Shown: positions 42,794 to 57,222, counted from the first letter of the stretch. The stretch: 64,000 nt of DNA from Actinomycetota bacterium (GCA_026003015.1 BPGL01000001.1:1070717-1134716), one strand, 5' to 3'. The notes: generated by a model not told the origin, from the letters alone. Translations and numbers: made by a program.

Positions 42794-44239
42794 TCACCAC
42801 CGAAGGACCGCCGCCGAGCGCACGAGGTCGGTCACGAGCCCGGGGAACAGGCCGAGGACGAGCACGATCGCGGCTCCGATCGCGATCGCGATCCGCGGCA
42901 GCGGCGCGGGATCGCTCACGAGCGCCTCCTCGGGCTCCACCATGAACATCAGCACGATGACGCGCAGGTACACGTAGGCCGCGGCCACGCTCGCGAGCAC
43001 GCCGAGCAGCGCGAGCCAGACGTACCCGGCGCCGATCGCAGCTCCGAAGACGCCGACCTTGGCGATGAACCCCGCCGTCGGGGGCACGCCGGCGAGCGAG
43101 ACGAGGAACAGGGCCATCGCCGCGGCGAGATGGGGATCCCGCCGATACAGACCCCGGTAGGCGTCGAGATCCGTCCGATCCTCCCCGCGGGTGGTCGTCA
43201 CGCCGACGACCGCGAACGATCCGATCGTCATCGCCGAGTAGGCGATCAGGTAGAACAGCGACGCGCCGATCCCGTCGGCGTTTGACGCGGTGAGGCCGGT
43301 GAGGATGAAGCCGGCGTGCGCGACGCTGGAGTACGCGAGCATCCGCTTGACGTCGGCCTGCGCGATCGCGAGCACGGAGCCGAGCACCACCGAGACGGCC
43401 GCAAGGGCCGCGACGAGCGGCGTCCAGTCCCAGCGAAGCGCCTGCAGCCCGACGTCGAACACGCGGATCAGCGCCGCGAAGGCGGCGACCTTCGTCGCCG
43501 CCGACATGAACGCCGTGACCGACGTGGGCGCCCCCTGGTACACGTCGGGGGTCCACATGTGGAACGGCGCGGCGGAGACCTTGAAGCCGAGCCCGATCAG
43601 CAGCAGCGCCGCCGCCAGCAGCGCGAGCCCCTGCTCGCCCGTCCGCCCGACGAGGGCGTTGGCGATCTCGGGGATCCGGGTCGTGCCCGTCGCCCCGTAG
43701 ACCATGGCGACGCCGTACAGGAAGAACGCCGAGCTGAACGCTCCGAGCAGGAAGTACTTGAGCGAGGCCTCGCTGGCCGCCCGCCTCCCCGGAAGGCCGG
43801 TCAGCACGTACAGCGAGAGCGAGAGGACCTCCAGGGCGAGGAACACGACGATCAGGTCGGCGGCCGCGACGATCAGCGTCATCCCCGTGGTCGCGAACAG
43901 CAGCAGCGGGAAGAACTCCCCGCGCGCCGCGGCGGGATCGCGCTCGATCGCGTGCGTCCCCAGCAGCAGGCCGCAGAAGGCCGCGCCGAGCACCGTCAGC
44001 CGCGCGAGCACGGCGAGCCGATCGGTGGCGATCGCGCCCGCGAGGACGGTCGGGTCGCCCCCGTAGCGCCACAAGGCCAGGGTCGCGCCCGAGGCGACCA
44101 CGATCCCGGCCAGGGCGACCGCCAGATGGACCGGGTAGCGGGGCCCCCGGGCGAGGGCCTCGTAGAGCAGGCCGACGATCGCCGCGGCGACGAGCACGAG
44201 CTCCGGGACGAACGGCACGAGGTCGAGGTCGGGCGTCAC
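42794..44239 (-). CDS. nuoN: NADH-quinone oxidoreductase subunit N, cluster 2
   Basis: A 481-residue antiporter-like subunit: LALEVLSLSLYVLTGLPGR (membrane Glu), LKYFLLGAFSSAFFLYGVAM, GLGFKVSAAPFHMWTPDVYQ (Lys) and MLAYSSVAHAGFILTGL. GTG start coupled to nuoM by a GTGA overlap. It shares the fold with the cluster 1 copy but differs throughout, so it is an old paralogue and not a recent duplicate. Confidence 0.96.
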   Translation of the reverse strand: MTPDLDLVPFVPELVLVAAAIVGLLYEALARGPRYPVHLAVALAGIVVASGATLALWRYGGDPTVLAGAIATDRLAVLARLTVLGAAFCGLLLGTHAIERDPAAARGEFFPLLLFATTGMTLIVAAADLIVVFLALEVLSLSLYVLTGLPGRRAASEASLKYFLLGAFSSAFFLYGVAMVYGATGTTRIPEIANALVGRTGEQGLALLAAALLLIGLGFKVSAAPFHMWTPDVYQGAPTSVTAFMSAATKVAAFAALIRVFDVGLQALRWDWTPLVAALAAVSVVLGSVLAIAQADVKRMLAYSSVAHAGFILTGLTASNADGIGASLFYLIAYSAMTIGSFAVVGVTTTRGEDRTDLDAYRGLYRRDPHLAAAMALFLVSLAGVPPTAGFIAKVGVFGAAIGAGYVWLALLGVLASVAAAYVYLRVIVLMFMVEPEEALVSDPAPLPRIAIAIGAAIVLVLGLFPGLVTDLVRSAAVLRW

Positions 44240-45767
44240 GGGGGCGACGCCTCCTCGGTCGCGCCGGCGACAGCTCCGATGTCCACGCTCTCCCCCGCGA
44301 CGCGGGCCACGACCGAGCGGGCCGCGGGGGCGATCGCCTCGGTCAGCACGCCGGGCGCCACCCCGAACACGAGCAGCAGCGAGAGCACCGGCGCGAGCAC
44401 GACCGCCTCACGCAGGTCGAGGTCCGCGAGGCGGCGGTGCTCGTCCCGGATCGGCCCGAAGGCCACGCGCTGGTAGGACCACAGCAGGTAGATCGCGGCG
44501 AGGATCACCCCGAGCGCCGCGAGGGTCCCGAACCAGCGGTGGACGGCGAAGGTCCCGACGATCACGAGGAACTCGCCGACGAAGCTGTTCAGCCCCGGAA
44601 GCCCCACCGAGGCGAACACCGCGACCAGGTACGCGCCCAGCAGCCAGGGCATCGCACCGGCGAGCCCCCCCATCGCCCCCAGCTCGCGGGTGTGCGTCCG
44701 CTCGTAGAGCATCCCGACCACGAGGAACAGCGCGCCGGTCGCGAGCCCGTGGTTCACCATCTGCAGGACCCCGCCGGTGAGGCTCTGGTCGGTGAACGCG
44801 AAGATCCCCAGGACGACGAACCCCAGGTGGGACACCGACGAGTACGCCACGAGGCGCTTCACGTCGGACTGCATCATCGCGCAGACCGCCCCGTAGAGGA
44901 TCCCCAGGATCGCGAGGATCGACACGAGCGTCGCGAACGCGCGGGAGGCCTCCGGGAACAGCGGGAGGTTGAAACGCACGAGCCCGTAGGTGCCGACCTT
45001 GAGCAGCACCCCCGCAAGCAACACCGAGCCCGCGGTCGGGGCCTCGGTGTGGGCGTCGGGGAGCCACGTGTGCAGCGGCACGAGCGGCACCTTCACCGCG
45101 AACCCGACGAGGAACGCGAGGAACAGCCACCGAGCGGTCGCGGGCGGCAGCGACGCGGCCACCGCGAGCAGCTGGCGGAGGTCGAACGTCGGTCCGTCGG
45201 CCAGGCCGCTCGAGCGGGCCCACAGCACGAGGATCCCGACGAGCAGGAAGGCGGAACCGGCCATCGTGAACAGGAAGAACTTGACGGCGGCGCGCACCCT
45301 TCGCTCCCCGCCCCAGCCGCCGATCAGCAGGTACATCGGCACGAGGATCGCCTCGAAGAACAGGAAGAACAGCAGCAGGTCCAGGGCGAGGAACGACCCG
45401 ATCACGGCGGTCTCGAGCACGAGCATCGCGACCATGTACAGCCGCACGTCCCGCCCGATCGTCCACGAGGCGAGCACCGCGATCGGGAACAGGAACGCCG
45501 TGAGCAGGACGAGCCACAGGCTCACCCCGTCGATCCCGACGACGTAGTGGAGGCCGATCGCCGGCACCCAGGTCGCCCGCTCGACCAACTGGAAGCCGGC
45601 GAGGGCGGGATCGAACCGCCCGTAGACCGCGAGGGCCACGAGGAAGGCGGCCACCGTCGTCCCCAGGGCGATCCACCGGGCCGCCTCGTCGCGCACCGCG
45701 CGCCCTCCGAGCAGCAGCACGGCCGCTCCGACGAGCGGGAGGAACGTGAGGAGCGTGAGCAGCCAGC

Positions 45768-45771
<4 letters not shown>
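44236..45771 (-). CDS. nuoM: NADH-quinone oxidoreductase subunit M, cluster 2
   Basis: A 511-residue subunit: GIDGVSLWLVLLTAFLFP, FFEAILVPMYLLIGGWGG, VKVPLVPLHTWLPDAHTEAP and VAYSSVSHLGFVVLGI. The GTG start overlaps the nuoL stop (GTGA). The C-terminal tail is longer and Ala-rich compared with cluster 1. Confidence 0.96.
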
Positions 45772-47674
<1,903 letters not shown>

Positions 47675-47681
<7 letters not shown>

Positions 47682-47980
47682 CGGAGCTCCCGGGCATCGT
47701 CGACGTCGACCGTCTGGCGGCGACGGTAGACCGCCACGATGATCGCCAGCCCGACGACCACCTCGGCGGCCGCGACGACCATCGAGAAGAAGGCGAGCAC
47801 CTGGCCGTCGAGCGCGTTGTGCATCCGTGCGAACGCGACCAGCGCGAGGTTCACGGCGTTCAGCTGGAGCTCCACCGACATGAAGATCAGCAGGGCGTTC
47901 CTGCGGATGAGCACACCGAGGGAGCCGAGCGCGAACAGGATCCCCGACAGCATCACGAACCACGCGATCGGCGTCCTCAC
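47675..47980 (-). CDS. nuoK: NADH-quinone oxidoreductase subunit K, cluster 2
   Basis: A 101-residue, three-helix subunit with the conserved Glu in [18 protein letters not shown] and a second in [21 protein letters not shown] start overlapping the nuoJ stop (GTGA). Both proton-path Glu residues are intact. Confidence 0.96.
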
Positions 47981-48564
47981 GGACTCGGCGCCTCCTCGCG
48001 CGGCGGCTCGAGGAGCCCGAGCCGCTCGAGCTCGGCCTGGGTCACGGCCCGCGCCCGCCGGTGGGCGAGCACCATCGCGGCCACGGCCGCGACGATCAGC
48101 AACAGCGAGGTGACCTCGAAGGGCAGGAAGTACTCGCGGAACAGCACCCGCGCGAGGGCCCGCGCGTTGCCGTCGCGGTTGACCGCATCGAACCCCTCGG
48201 GCGCCATCGTCGCGAACCCGATCCCGGCGCGCACGGCGACGGCGATCTCGACCACGAAGGCCGCGGCGAGGATCACCGCAAGCGGTCGCTGTCCGATCAG
48301 CGGCTCACGCAGATCGTCGCCTCGGTCGACGCCGAGCAGCATGATCACGAACAAGAACAGCACCATGATCGCGCCCGCGTAGACGATGATCTGCACCGCG
48401 AACAGGAAGGGGGCCTCGAGCAACAGGTACATCACGGCGATGCAGAACAGGTTCACGACGAGGAACAGGGCCGCGTGGACCGCGTTGCGCGACAGCAGCA
48501 TGCCGATCGCGCCGGCGACCGCGATCGGCGCGAAGATCCAGAACACGAGCTGGTCCGCCGACAC
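47977..48564 (-). CDS. nuoJ: NADH-quinone oxidoreductase subunit J, cluster 2
   Basis: A 195-residue membrane subunit: [40 protein letters not shown] and [23 protein letters not shown] start directly after the nuoI stop. The frame is intact, unlike the cluster 1 copy. Confidence 0.95.
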   Translation of the reverse strand: MSADQLVFWIFAPIAVAGAIGMLLSRNAVHAALFLVVNLFCIAVMYLLLEAPFLFAVQIIVYAGAIMVLFLFVIMLLGVDRGDDLREPLIGQRPLAVILAAAFVVEIAVAVRAGIGFATMAPEGFDAVNRDGNARALARVLFREYFLPFEVTSLLLIVAAVAAMVLAHRRARAVTQAELERLGLLEPPREEAPSP

Positions 48565-49065
48565 CTATCGTCCCTCCCGATCCACGGGGTCGGTCCCCAG
48601 CGGAGGCGGCGGCTCGAGCAGCTGCTCCTTCGTCCAGATCGCCTCCTCGCGCGAGGTGAACGACAGTTCGTAGTAGCTCGTGAGCGTGAGGGCTCGGGTC
48701 GGGCAGGCCTCCACGCACAGCCCGCACATGATGCAGCGCAGGTAGTTGATCTGGTAGTCCTTCGCGTAGCGCTCGCCGGGGCTCACGGGGTTCTCGGGGT
48801 CGTTGTCCGCGCCCTCGACCCAGATGGCGTCGGCGGGGCACGCGTAGGCGCATAGCTCGCAGCCGATGCACTTCTCCAGGCCGTCCTCGTGACGGTTGAG
48901 GCGGTGACGCCCGATGTGAGACCGCTCGGGCGTCGGGACGATCTCCGCGGGCCAGCGCTCCGTGGTGTCCGGGCGGAAGGTCTGCTTGAACACGGTCGCC
49001 ATGCCGCGGGCGATCGCCGACGCGGCCTCCCAGAATCCCGGGGTCGGACGACCGGCGGTGCTCAC
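48565..49065 (-). CDS. nuoI: NADH-quinone oxidoreductase subunit I, cluster 2 (2x[4Fe-4S])
   Basis: A 166-residue subunit with two complete ferredoxin motifs ([12 protein letters not shown] and [12 protein letters not shown]) and the preceding [13 protein letters not shown] segment typical of NuoI. It relays electrons from NuoG to NuoB. GTG start overlapping the nuoH stop (GTGA). Confidence 0.96.
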   Translation of the reverse strand: MSTAGRPTPGFWEAASAIARGMATVFKQTFRPDTTERWPAEIVPTPERSHIGRHRLNRHEDGLEKCIGCELCAYACPADAIWVEGADNDPENPVSPGERYAKDYQINYLRCIMCGLCVEACPTRALTLTSYYELSFTSREEAIWTKEQLLEPPPPLGTDPVDREGR

Positions 49066-50177
49066 GACGCCACCTCTCGACGGCGCTGCACGAGCGGGGC
49101 GACGAACGAGGCGAGCAGCACGAGCCCGAGCACCGCCGCGCCGGCCAGGAGCACGCCGCGCCGGCCGATCTCCTGCGGGAGCACGACCACCGCGCCGGTC
49201 AGCAGGACCCACACCAGTCCGAAGGGGATGAGCACCTTCCAGCCGAAGTTCATCAGGCGGTCGTAGCGCATCCGCGGCAGCGTCGCGCGGATCAAGACGA
49301 AGACGTAGAGCACCGCCACGACCTTCACGACGAACCACAGGAGCGGGCCGAGCCAGGGCGCGAACCCGTCGAACCACGGCCCCCGCCACCCGCCGAGGAA
49401 CAGCGTCGTGGCCACCGCCGCGACCGTGACGGTATTCAGGTACTCCCCCAGGAAGAACATCGCGAAGCGGATCCCGGAGTACTCGGTGTGGAAGCCCGCG
49501 ACGAGCTCGGACTCCGCCTCGGCGAGATCGAAGGGCGGTCGGTTCGTCTCGGCGAGCCCTCCGATCAGGAACACGACGAAGGCGGGGAACTGCGGGATCA
49601 CGTTCCACACGCGGGACTGCGCCTCGATCACGCCGGTCATCGAGAGCTCTCCCGAGTACGTGAGCACCGCGACGATCGCCAGGCCCATCCCGACCTCGTA
49701 GCTGATCATCTGCGCGCTCGAGCGCACCGCGCCGAGCAGGGGGTAGTTCGACCCGCTCGCCCAGCCGGCGAGCACGACCGCGTACACGCCCATGGAGGTC
49801 ATCGCCAAGATCCACAGGATCCCGACGTTGAGATCGGCGACCTGGAACGGCACCTCCCGTCCGAACAGCGTCACGGACGTGCCGAACGGAACGACCGCGA
49901 ACGCCAAGAACGCCGGCAGCATCGCGATGACCGGAGCGATCAGGTAGACGGGTCGGTCGACCATCGCGGGCAGGATGCCCTCCTTGAAGAAGAGCTTGAT
50001 CCCGTCGGCCAGCGTGATCAGGATCCCCCGGGGTCCAGCCCGCAGCGGCCCGGTACGCGTCTGGAAGTCGGCGATCACCTTCCGCTCGAACCAGATCGTG
50101 AGCATCACCGCCACGAGCAGCGCCGCGAAGACCGCGACGACGCGAGCGACGAGCAGTGCCCAGTCCAGCGCGTCCAT
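49062..50177 (-). CDS. nuoH: NADH-quinone oxidoreductase subunit H, cluster 2
   Basis: A 371-residue membrane subunit: [40 protein letters not shown], the conserved [20 protein letters not shown] and [21 protein letters not shown] overlapped by the nuoG stop (TGATG). The extra C-terminal helix ([20 protein letters not shown]) is not in the cluster 1 copy. Confidence 0.96.
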   Translation of the reverse strand: MDALDWALLVARVVAVFAALLVAVMLTIWFERKVIADFQTRTGPLRAGPRGILITLADGIKLFFKEGILPAMVDRPVYLIAPVIAMLPAFLAFAVVPFGTSVTLFGREVPFQVADLNVGILWILAMTSMGVYAVVLAGWASGSNYPLLGAVRSSAQMISYEVGMGLAIVAVLTYSGELSMTGVIEAQSRVWNVIPQFPAFVVFLIGGLAETNRPPFDLAEAESELVAGFHTEYSGIRFAMFFLGEYLNTVTVAAVATTLFLGGWRGPWFDGFAPWLGPLLWFVVKVVAVLYVFVLIRATLPRMRYDRLMNFGWKVLIPFGLVWVLLTGAVVVLPQEIGRRGVLLAGAAVLGLVLLASFVAPLVQRRREVAS

Positions 50178-52591
50178 CACGCCGAGGCCTCCCGGGCCCT
50201 CGACACGGTCGCCGGCTCCAGGCCCGCCGGGATCCAGAAGGAGCCGGCCAACAGCGTGCCCGCGACCAAGCCGGGGTTGTTGAACGGCACGAACGCCGTG
50301 CCGGGCGCGAGGTGCTCGTTCAAGCGGACCGGGACCTCCGCGCGCCCGGCCTCGGTCGTCACGAGCGCCGCGGCGCCCTCGGCGAGGCCCAGGCGGGCGG
50401 CGTCGTCGGGGTGAACCTCGACGAAGGCCGGGTCCTGCAGCGCGGCCTTCAGCTCGTCGGCGCGCGCCGACAGCCGACCCTCGTCGACGAGCAGGGGGTA
50501 GGTGAACAGGAGCAGCGACCCCGGGTCCGCCGCCGTCGGGGCCTCCTCGCCGCCGCGAGGGTCCGGGCCGACGAAGGGCTCGACGGCCCCGGCGTCCGGG
50601 GTGCCCAGCCCGGCCTCCAGGACGCGCTCGAGCTCGGCGTCGAGCTGATCGAGCGTCTCGAAGCCGAGGTCGCCGCCCATCGCCGCGGCCAGTCCCGCGA
50701 GGATCTCCCAGTCCGGGCGGCTGAGCCCGACCGGCCCCCGGACCGGCTCGACGCGCTGGCGCCGGCCCTCCCAGGTGGTGACGTGCCCGGCCTTCTCGAC
50801 GGGGGCCGCGGCCGGCAGGAACGCGTCGGCGAACGGCTCCAGGTCCCCGAGCTCCAGCGACTGCACGACCTTCACCGGGACGTTCTCGAGCGCTCGACGC
50901 GCGAGCGCGCCGTCGGGAAGGTCGGTGAGGGGATCGATCCCGATCAGGAAGAGCACGTCGAGCTCCCCGGCCGCCGCCGCCTCCAGGATCGCTCGGCGCC
51001 CCCGGCCCGGCGTCGAGGGCAGCGCGTCGCCCCACAGCGGCGCCAGCGCGGCGCGTCCCGCGGGGTCGTCCACGGCGCGGCCGCCGGGCAGCAGCCGGGG
51101 GTGCACGCCGGCGCGGAGCGCGCCGCGGTCGTTGGCCCGCCGCACGACGTAGCCGAAGCGCGCGCCGGCAGTGCGGGCGAGGGCGAGCGCCGCCTCGGCG
51201 CCCGCCGAGGAGCACCGCTCCCCCGCGAGGACCACGCCCGCTCCGCCGGCGGCGCCGAGCTCCTCGACGACCGACGCGAGCGGTCCGGCGCCGCGCACGG
51301 CCTCGCGCAAGAGCGAGGCCTCCTCGCCCGGGCGACAGAGCACGTGCGCCGCGACGTCGTGCAGGCGCGTCCGACGGGGGTGCACGACCGTGATCCGGGC
51401 GCCCTTGCGGGCGGCCTTGCGCAGCCGCAGGTGCAGGATCGGCACCTCCTGCTCGGCGTCGAGGCCGACGACGAGCACGGCCGGTGCTCGCTCCACGTCG
51501 GCGTAGGCGACGCTCATCGGGCGCGAGGCCGCCCATACCTCGACCGCGCCGCCCTCGTGGCGGCGGTGGTCGAGGTCGTTCGTCCCCACGACCGTGCGCG
51601 CCAGCTTCGACAGCGCGTAGTAGTCCTCGTCGAGCAGCCGACCGCCGGTGAGGAACGCGACCCGCGACCCGACGCAGCGATCGGCGACCCACCCCAGGAC
51701 CTCCCCGAAGGACGCCGGCTCGAGCCCACGGTCGCGGAGCAGCGGCGTCGTGATCCGAGCCGGGTCGTCGGGATAGCGGAACGCGAAGCGCCCCTTGTCG
51801 CAGGTCCAAGCGTCGTTGACCTCGGCGTTGTCGCGGGCCAGATGGCGCACGACCTGCCCCCGGCGTACGTCGACCCGAAGGTTGCACCCCGCCGAACAGT
51901 GCGGGCAGACGCCGTCGGCCGAGGTCAGGTCGAACGGTCGGGCGACGAACCGGTAGGTCTCGGAGGTGAGGGCGCCGACCGGGCAGATCTGGATCGTGTT
52001 GCCCGAGAACGGGGAGCGGAAGTCCTCCCCGGCCGCGATCGACACGCGCTCGCCGGCGCCGCGCTCGAACAGCTCGATGAAGCGATCCCCCGAGATCTCG
52101 TCGCAGAAGCGCGTGCAGCGCGCGCACAGCACGCACCGCTCGCGGTCGAGGTTCACCAGAGGCGACAGCGGGATCGGCTTCTCGTAGACGCGCTTGGCCT
52201 CGCGGTAGCGGCTCTCGCCGGGCCCGAAGGCGAGGGCCTGATCCTGCAGAGGGCACTCCCCGCCCCGGTCGCACACGGGGCAGTCCAGCGGATGGTTCAA
52301 CAGCAGGAACTCCAGGTTCGCGACCTGCGCCTCGCGCGCGAGCTCGCTCGTCTCCTGGGTCCGGACGACCATCCCCGGCGCCACCCTGACCGTGCAGGAG
52401 GTGGCGAGCTTCGGCTGCCCCTCGATCTCCACGTAGCACTGGCGACAGGCGCCCGCCGGCTCGAGGAAGGGGTGGTCGCAGAAGCGCGGGATCTCGATCC
52501 CCAGCTGCTCGGCCGCTCGGATGATCAGGGTTTGGGCCGGCACCGTGATCTCCTTGCCGTCGATCGTCAGGGTGACGGGCTCATCGGTCAC
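50177..52591 (-). CDS. nuoG: NADH-quinone oxidoreductase subunit G, cluster 2
   Basis: An 804-residue iron-sulfur subunit. The N-terminal 2Fe-2S domain has [20 protein letters not shown] and [22 protein letters not shown] and [11 protein letters not shown] with CPVGALT supply the [4Fe-4S] ligands. [12 protein letters not shown] followed by WTCDKGRF gives the extra N7 site. A molybdopterin-oxidoreductase-like domain follows. The second half, about 300 residues, is Ala-rich and more divergent. GTG start overlapping nuoF. Confidence 0.95.
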   Translation of the reverse strand: MTDEPVTLTIDGKEITVPAQTLIIRAAEQLGIEIPRFCDHPFLEPAGACRQCYVEIEGQPKLATSCTVRVAPGMVVRTQETSELAREAQVANLEFLLLNHPLDCPVCDRGGECPLQDQALAFGPGESRYREAKRVYEKPIPLSPLVNLDRERCVLCARCTRFCDEISGDRFIELFERGAGERVSIAAGEDFRSPFSGNTIQICPVGALTSETYRFVARPFDLTSADGVCPHCSAGCNLRVDVRRGQVVRHLARDNAEVNDAWTCDKGRFAFRYPDDPARITTPLLRDRGLEPASFGEVLGWVADRCVGSRVAFLTGGRLLDEDYYALSKLARTVVGTNDLDHRRHEGGAVEVWAASRPMSVAYADVERAPAVLVVGLDAEQEVPILHLRLRKAARKGARITVVHPRRTRLHDVAAHVLCRPGEEASLLREAVRGAGPLASVVEELGAAGGAGVVLAGERCSSAGAEAALALARTAGARFGYVVRRANDRGALRAGVHPRLLPGGRAVDDPAGRAALAPLWGDALPSTPGRGRRAILEAAAAGELDVLFLIGIDPLTDLPDGALARRALENVPVKVVQSLELGDLEPFADAFLPAAAPVEKAGHVTTWEGRRQRVEPVRGPVGLSRPDWEILAGLAAAMGGDLGFETLDQLDAELERVLEAGLGTPDAGAVEPFVGPDPRGGEEAPTAADPGSLLLFTYPLLVDEGRLSARADELKAALQDPAFVEVHPDDAARLGLAEGAAALVTTEAGRAEVPVRLNEHLAPGTAFVPFNNPGLVAGTLLAGSFWIPAGLEPATVSRAREASA

Positions 52592-53886
52592 GACGCGACC
52601 TCCTCCAGGTGCGGGACCCCCAGCGGGCAGCGGCCGAGCCGCACGTGTTCCTCGTACTCGTCGGCGAAGTGCCGCAGGCTCGACGTGATCACCGACGCCG
52701 TGCCGTCGGCCAGGGCGCAGAAGGCGCGGAACAGGATGTTGCGACCGAGGTCCCGCACCACCGGCAGGTCGTCGGCCCGACCGAACCCGGCCTCCAGACG
52801 GTCCAGCACGCGGGTGGCCCACCACCCACCCTCGCGGCACGGCGTGCACTTGCCGCAGGACTCGACCGCGTAGAAGCGGACCATGCGGGCCGCGGCGTCG
52901 ACGATGCAGTCGGTCTCGTCCATCACCATGATCGCGGCGGTGCCGAGCATCGAGCCGGCGGCCGCGAGCGATTCGTAGTCCAGGGGGATGTCGACGTGCT
53001 CCGCCGTGAGCAGCGGCGTCGAGGATCCCCCCGGCGTCCAGGCCTTCAGCGCCCGGCCGCCCAGGACCCCGCCGGCGAGCTCCTCGAGCACGGTCCGGAA
53101 CGGCGTGCCCAGCGGCACCTCGTAGTTGCCCGGTCGCTCGACCTTGCCACTGATCGTGACCATCTTCGTGCCGGGCGACTTGTCGGTGCCGAGCTCGCGG
53201 AACCACTCGGGGCCGCGCACGATGATGTCCGGGACGTTCATCAGCGTCTCGACGTTGTTCACGACCGTGGGGCACGCGTAGAGGCCCTCCACCGCCGGGA
53301 ACGGCGGACGCAGGCGCGGCTGGCCGCGCAGACCCTCGAGGGAGTTGAGCAGCGCCGTCTCCTCTCCGCAGATGTAGGCGCCGGCCCCCCGGTGCACGAC
53401 GATGTCGACCGTCCGGTCGCTGCCCGCGATGCGGGGCCCGAGGAATCCGCCGCCGTAGGCCTCCCGGATCGCGCGCTCGAGCACGAGCGCCTGCCACAGG
53501 TACTCCCCGCGGACGTAGATGAACGCCGTCGTGCAGCCGATGGCGAGCGCCGCGATCGCCGTGCCCTCGAGCAGGCGGTGCGGCTCGCGCTCGACGAGCT
53601 CGCGGTTGTTGCACGTGCCGGGCTCCGACTCGTCGAAGTTCACGACCACGTAGGTCGGCTTGCCGGTGTCGCGGGGCACGAACCCCCACTTCATCCCGGT
53701 CGGGAACCCGGCGCCCCCACGGCCTCGCAGCCCGCTCGCCTTGACGGCCTCGACGATCTCCTCGGGCGTCATCGAAACCGCCCGGCGCAGCCCCTCGTAG
53801 CCGCCGCGGGCGAGGTAGCCGTCCAGCCCGACCACCTCGGGATCGCCCCAGTGCCGCGTGAGGCGCCGCTCGAACGCGAGCGCCAT
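52588..53886 (-). CDS. nuoF: NADH-quinone oxidoreductase subunit F, cluster 2 (NADH and FMN site)
   Basis: A 432-residue NADH-oxidising subunit. GLRGRGGAGFPTGMKWGF (NADH/FMN), FDESEPGTCNNRELVEREPH, CGEETALLNSLEGLRGQPR and the N3 cluster ligands ESCGKCTPCREGG are all present. ATG overlapped by the nuoE stop (TGATG). This is the only NADH input module among the two clusters. Confidence 0.97.
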   Translation of the reverse strand: MALAFERRLTRHWGDPEVVGLDGYLARGGYEGLRRAVSMTPEEIVEAVKASGLRGRGGAGFPTGMKWGFVPRDTGKPTYVVVNFDESEPGTCNNRELVEREPHRLLEGTAIAALAIGCTTAFIYVRGEYLWQALVLERAIREAYGGGFLGPRIAGSDRTVDIVVHRGAGAYICGEETALLNSLEGLRGQPRLRPPFPAVEGLYACPTVVNNVETLMNVPDIIVRGPEWFRELGTDKSPGTKMVTISGKVERPGNYEVPLGTPFRTVLEELAGGVLGGRALKAWTPGGSSTPLLTAEHVDIPLDYESLAAAGSMLGTAAIMVMDETDCIVDAAARMVRFYAVESCGKCTPCREGGWWATRVLDRLEAGFGRADDLPVVRDLGRNILFRAFCALADGTASVITSSLRHFADEYEEHVRLGRCPLGVPHLEEVAS

Positions 53887-54482
53887 CAGGCACCGCCCCC
53901 CGGGGTCGGCGGCGCGGGCTCGAGGCCGGCCAGGGCCCGGCACGCCTCGCGGAACGACGCGAACGCCGGCCCGCGGGCGGGCGTCGGAACCTCGCCCGCG
54001 CGCAGCCGTTCGACGAGCTCGCGCATCCGCTCGGGGGTGACCTCGTCGTGGTTCGCGACGTTGATCTGCACGGCCGGCGCGTGATCGCACACGCCCAGGC
54101 ACTCCTCCTCGTGGACCGTGAAGGCCCCGTCGGGGCTCACGCCGTGCCCCGAGGAGCCGACACCCGTCGCCTCGCGCGCCGCCTCGAGGACCGCCACGGC
54201 CCCACGCAGCTTGCAAGCGAGGTTCGTGCACACCCCGATCACGTGGGTGCCGGTCGGGTGGAGCCGGTACATCGTGTAGAAGCTCGCCACCGCCTCGACC
54301 TCGGCCGTGGTGATCTGGAGCAGCGCGGCGATCGCCCGGAGCGCCTCTCGGGACACGTAGCCCTCGATCGACTGCGCCAGGTACAACAGCGGCATCAGGG
54401 CCGAGCGCTCACGACCCGCCGGGTAGCGGGCGATGATCGCCCGCGCCTCCTCGATCGCTCCGCCGGGAAACGCCTCCGTCAA
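53886..54482 (-). CDS. nuoE: NADH-quinone oxidoreductase subunit E, cluster 2 ([2Fe-2S])
   Basis: A 198-residue thioredoxin-fold subunit. The N1a ligands are in [12 protein letters not shown] and [17 protein letters not shown]. The N-terminal helical part has [20 protein letters not shown], and [18 protein letters not shown] marks the fold start. TTG start overlapping the nuoD stop (TTGA), an unusual start supported by the coupling. Confidence 0.93.
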   Translation of the reverse strand: MTEAFPGGAIEEARAIIARYPAGRERSALMPLLYLAQSIEGYVSREALRAIAALLQITTAEVEAVASFYTMYRLHPTGTHVIGVCTNLACKLRGAVAVLEAAREATGVGSSGHGVSPDGAFTVHEEECLGVCDHAPAVQINVANHDEVTPERMRELVERLRAGEVPTPARGPAFASFREACRALAGLEPAPPTPGGGA

Positions 54483-55765
54483 CGGTCCACCCCACCCATC
54501 ACGGGATCGAGCGAGGCGATCGCGGCGATCGCGTCGGCGACGAGCTGGCCCTGGATCATGTCGGGGGTCGCCTGGAGGTTCACGAACGAGGGATCGCGGA
54601 TCTTCACCCGGTAGGGCCGGTGCCCCCCGTCGGACACGACGTAGAAGCCGAGCTCGCCCCGTGGGCTCTCCACGGCTTGGTACACCTCGCCGGGCGGGAC
54701 CTCGACGCCCTGCGTCACCATCTTGAAGTGGTGGATCAGAGCCTCCATCGACTCCTCCATGATGTGGCGCAGGTACGCGGGGTCGTTGCCGATCCCGTCG
54801 GGGCCGACGCTGAGCCGCGGAGGCCAGGCGACCTTCGGATCGGCGACCATCACCGGCCCGGGCAGGTCCTCCAGGCGCTCGAGGGCCTGCTCGACGATCC
54901 GCAGGGATTGGCGCATCTCCTCGATGCGCACCAGGTAGCGGGCGTAGGCGTCGGCCTCGGTGCGCACGGGGACGTCGAACTCGTAGGTCTCGTAGCCGCA
55001 GTAGGGCTCGTCCTTCCGCAGATCGGCGGCGACCCCCGCCGCCCGCAGGATCGGGCCCGTCACGCCCAGCTCGAGGCACCGCTCCGCCGGCAGCGGCGCC
55101 ACGCCGACGTTGCGCTCGAGCCAGATCGGGTTCGCCGACAGCAGGTCCTCGTACTCGTCGATCCTGCCCGGCAGGACGCGGAGGAGCTCGCGGAGCTGCT
55201 CGGCTCCGTCCTCGGGCAGGTCCATGATCACGCCGCCGATCCGGATGTAGGCGTGGTTCATCCGCAGGCCCGTGATCGCCTCGAAGACGTCGAGGATCAG
55301 CTCCCGCTCCCGGAACCCGTAGAGCATCACCGAGACCGCGCCGAGCTCCATCCCTCCGGTCGCGAGCCACACGAGGTGCGACGAGATCCGGTTCAGCTCG
55401 TTCACGAGCACCCGGATCACCTGCGCGCGCTCGGGCGCCTCGATCCCGAGGAGACGCTCGACCGCGAGGCAGTAGCCCAGCTCGTTGAAGAAGGGCGACA
55501 GGTAGTCGGCGCGCGTGACGTAGGTGACCCCCTGCATCCAGGTCCGGTACTCGGTGTTCTTCTCGATGCCGGTGTGCAGGTAGCCGATCACCGGACGGCA
55601 GGAGATGATCGTCTCTCCGTCGAGCTCGAGCAGCAGCCGCAGCACCCCATGGGTCGAGGGGTGCTGGGGCCCCATGTTGATCACCATGGTCTCCTGCCGA
55701 AGCTCCCCGGTCCGCGCGTCGCGCAGGCCGGCCATACCGTCGCGGGCCGCGTCCAGATCGGCCAT
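54479..55765 (-). CDS. nuoD: NADH-quinone oxidoreductase subunit D, cluster 2 (49-kDa, quinone site)
   Basis: A 428-residue subunit descended from [NiFe]-hydrogenase large subunits. [20 protein letters not shown] and [20 protein letters not shown] carry the quinone-site His and nearby residues. [30 protein letters not shown] and [20 protein letters not shown] complete the signature. It is the only nuoD in the window. ATG overlapping nuoC (TGATG). Confidence 0.97.
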   Translation of the reverse strand: MADLDAARDGMAGLRDARTGELRQETMVINMGPQHPSTHGVLRLLLELDGETIISCRPVIGYLHTGIEKNTEYRTWMQGVTYVTRADYLSPFFNELGYCLAVERLLGIEAPERAQVIRVLVNELNRISSHLVWLATGGMELGAVSVMLYGFRERELILDVFEAITGLRMNHAYIRIGGVIMDLPEDGAEQLRELLRVLPGRIDEYEDLLSANPIWLERNVGVAPLPAERCLELGVTGPILRAAGVAADLRKDEPYCGYETYEFDVPVRTEADAYARYLVRIEEMRQSLRIVEQALERLEDLPGPVMVADPKVAWPPRLSVGPDGIGNDPAYLRHIMEESMEALIHHFKMVTQGVEVPPGEVYQAVESPRGELGFYVVSDGGHRPYRVKIRDPSFVNLQATPDMIQGQLVADAIAAIASLDPVMGGVDR

Positions 55766-56261
55766 CAGGCCATCCCCCGCCGATCGATCGGCGGCACCGT
55801 CGCCCCGTGGTAGCGGGTGTCCACGCCGCCGAGTTCCTCGTCCTTGCGGAGCGGATGCCCCTCCCAGTCGTCGGGCAGCAGGATCCTCGTGAGGTTCGGG
55901 TGCCCCTCGAACACGACCCCGAAGAAGTCGTAGGTCTCGCGCTCGTGCCAGTCGGCGGTGGGGAACAGCCCCGTCACGCTCGCCACGCGCAGGTCGCCCT
56001 CGGGCAACCCGACCTTCACCCGCACCCGGTGGTGGTGCTCGATCGAGCGCAGCTCGTAGACGACCCACACCCGGGGATGGGCGCCCGGGTGGTCGGTCGC
56101 CGTCAGGCTCGACAGGAACCGCAGGCTGAGGTCCGGCTCGTCGCGAAGCCACGCGAGCAGGTCGAGCAGCCGGTCGCGCTCGACCACCGCCGTGACCTCG
56201 CCCCGGGCCTGCAGCACGTCGGGGACCCGCTCGGCGAGCCGCGCCGCGAGTTCCTCCGGCC

Positions 56262-56265
<4 letters not shown>
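55765..56265 (-). CDS. nuoC: NADH-quinone oxidoreductase subunit C, cluster 2
   Basis: A 166-residue subunit: [37 protein letters not shown] and [20 protein letters not shown], ending [22 protein letters not shown] start overlapping the nuoB stop (GTGA). Separate from NuoD, as in most bacteria outside the NuoCD-fused groups. Confidence 0.96.
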
Positions 56266-56769
<504 letters not shown>

Positions 56770-56780
<11 letters not shown>

Positions 56781-57210
56781 GGATACCGACCTCCTCGCGG
56801 GGTCCCGGCGCCTCGCTCGCCGCCTCCGCCTCGATCGGCGTGAGGGACCCCCCCGCCCAGTCGAGCCCGCCCTTCTTCCACACGTAGACGTAGGCGACGA
56901 ACACGAGCGCGATGAACACGGCGATCTCGATCAGCCCGAACAGGGCGAGCTCCCGGGCCGCGACCGCCCAGGGGAACAGGAAGATCGTCTCGATGTCGAA
57001 GATGATGAACAGCATCGCGACGACGTAGAAGCGGATGCTGAAGCGCTCCCCCCGAGGCAGTCGGACCGGGTCGTTGCCGCACTCGTAGGCCGAGAGCTTC
57101 ACCGGCGTCGGGCGATGGGGCCGCAACAGCCCCGAGGCGACGAGCGAACCGACGGCGAAGAGCAGGGCGAGGGCCGCCAGGATCGCGATCGGCAGGTACT
57201 CGCTCAGCAT
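56770..57210 (-). CDS. nuoA: NADH-quinone oxidoreductase subunit A, cluster 2
   Basis: A 146-residue, three-helix subunit: [20 protein letters not shown] and [23 protein letters not shown] behind a GGGGGG run, 12 bases after the reductase stop, so it is read from the reductase promoter. Confidence 0.95.
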
Positions 57211-57222
57211 CGGCCCCCCATC

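Noticed and set aside
50156-52873. Long plus-strand open frame opposite nuoG
   Set aside because: No motif and no start signal; it is the complement of a gene with complete iron-sulfur motifs.
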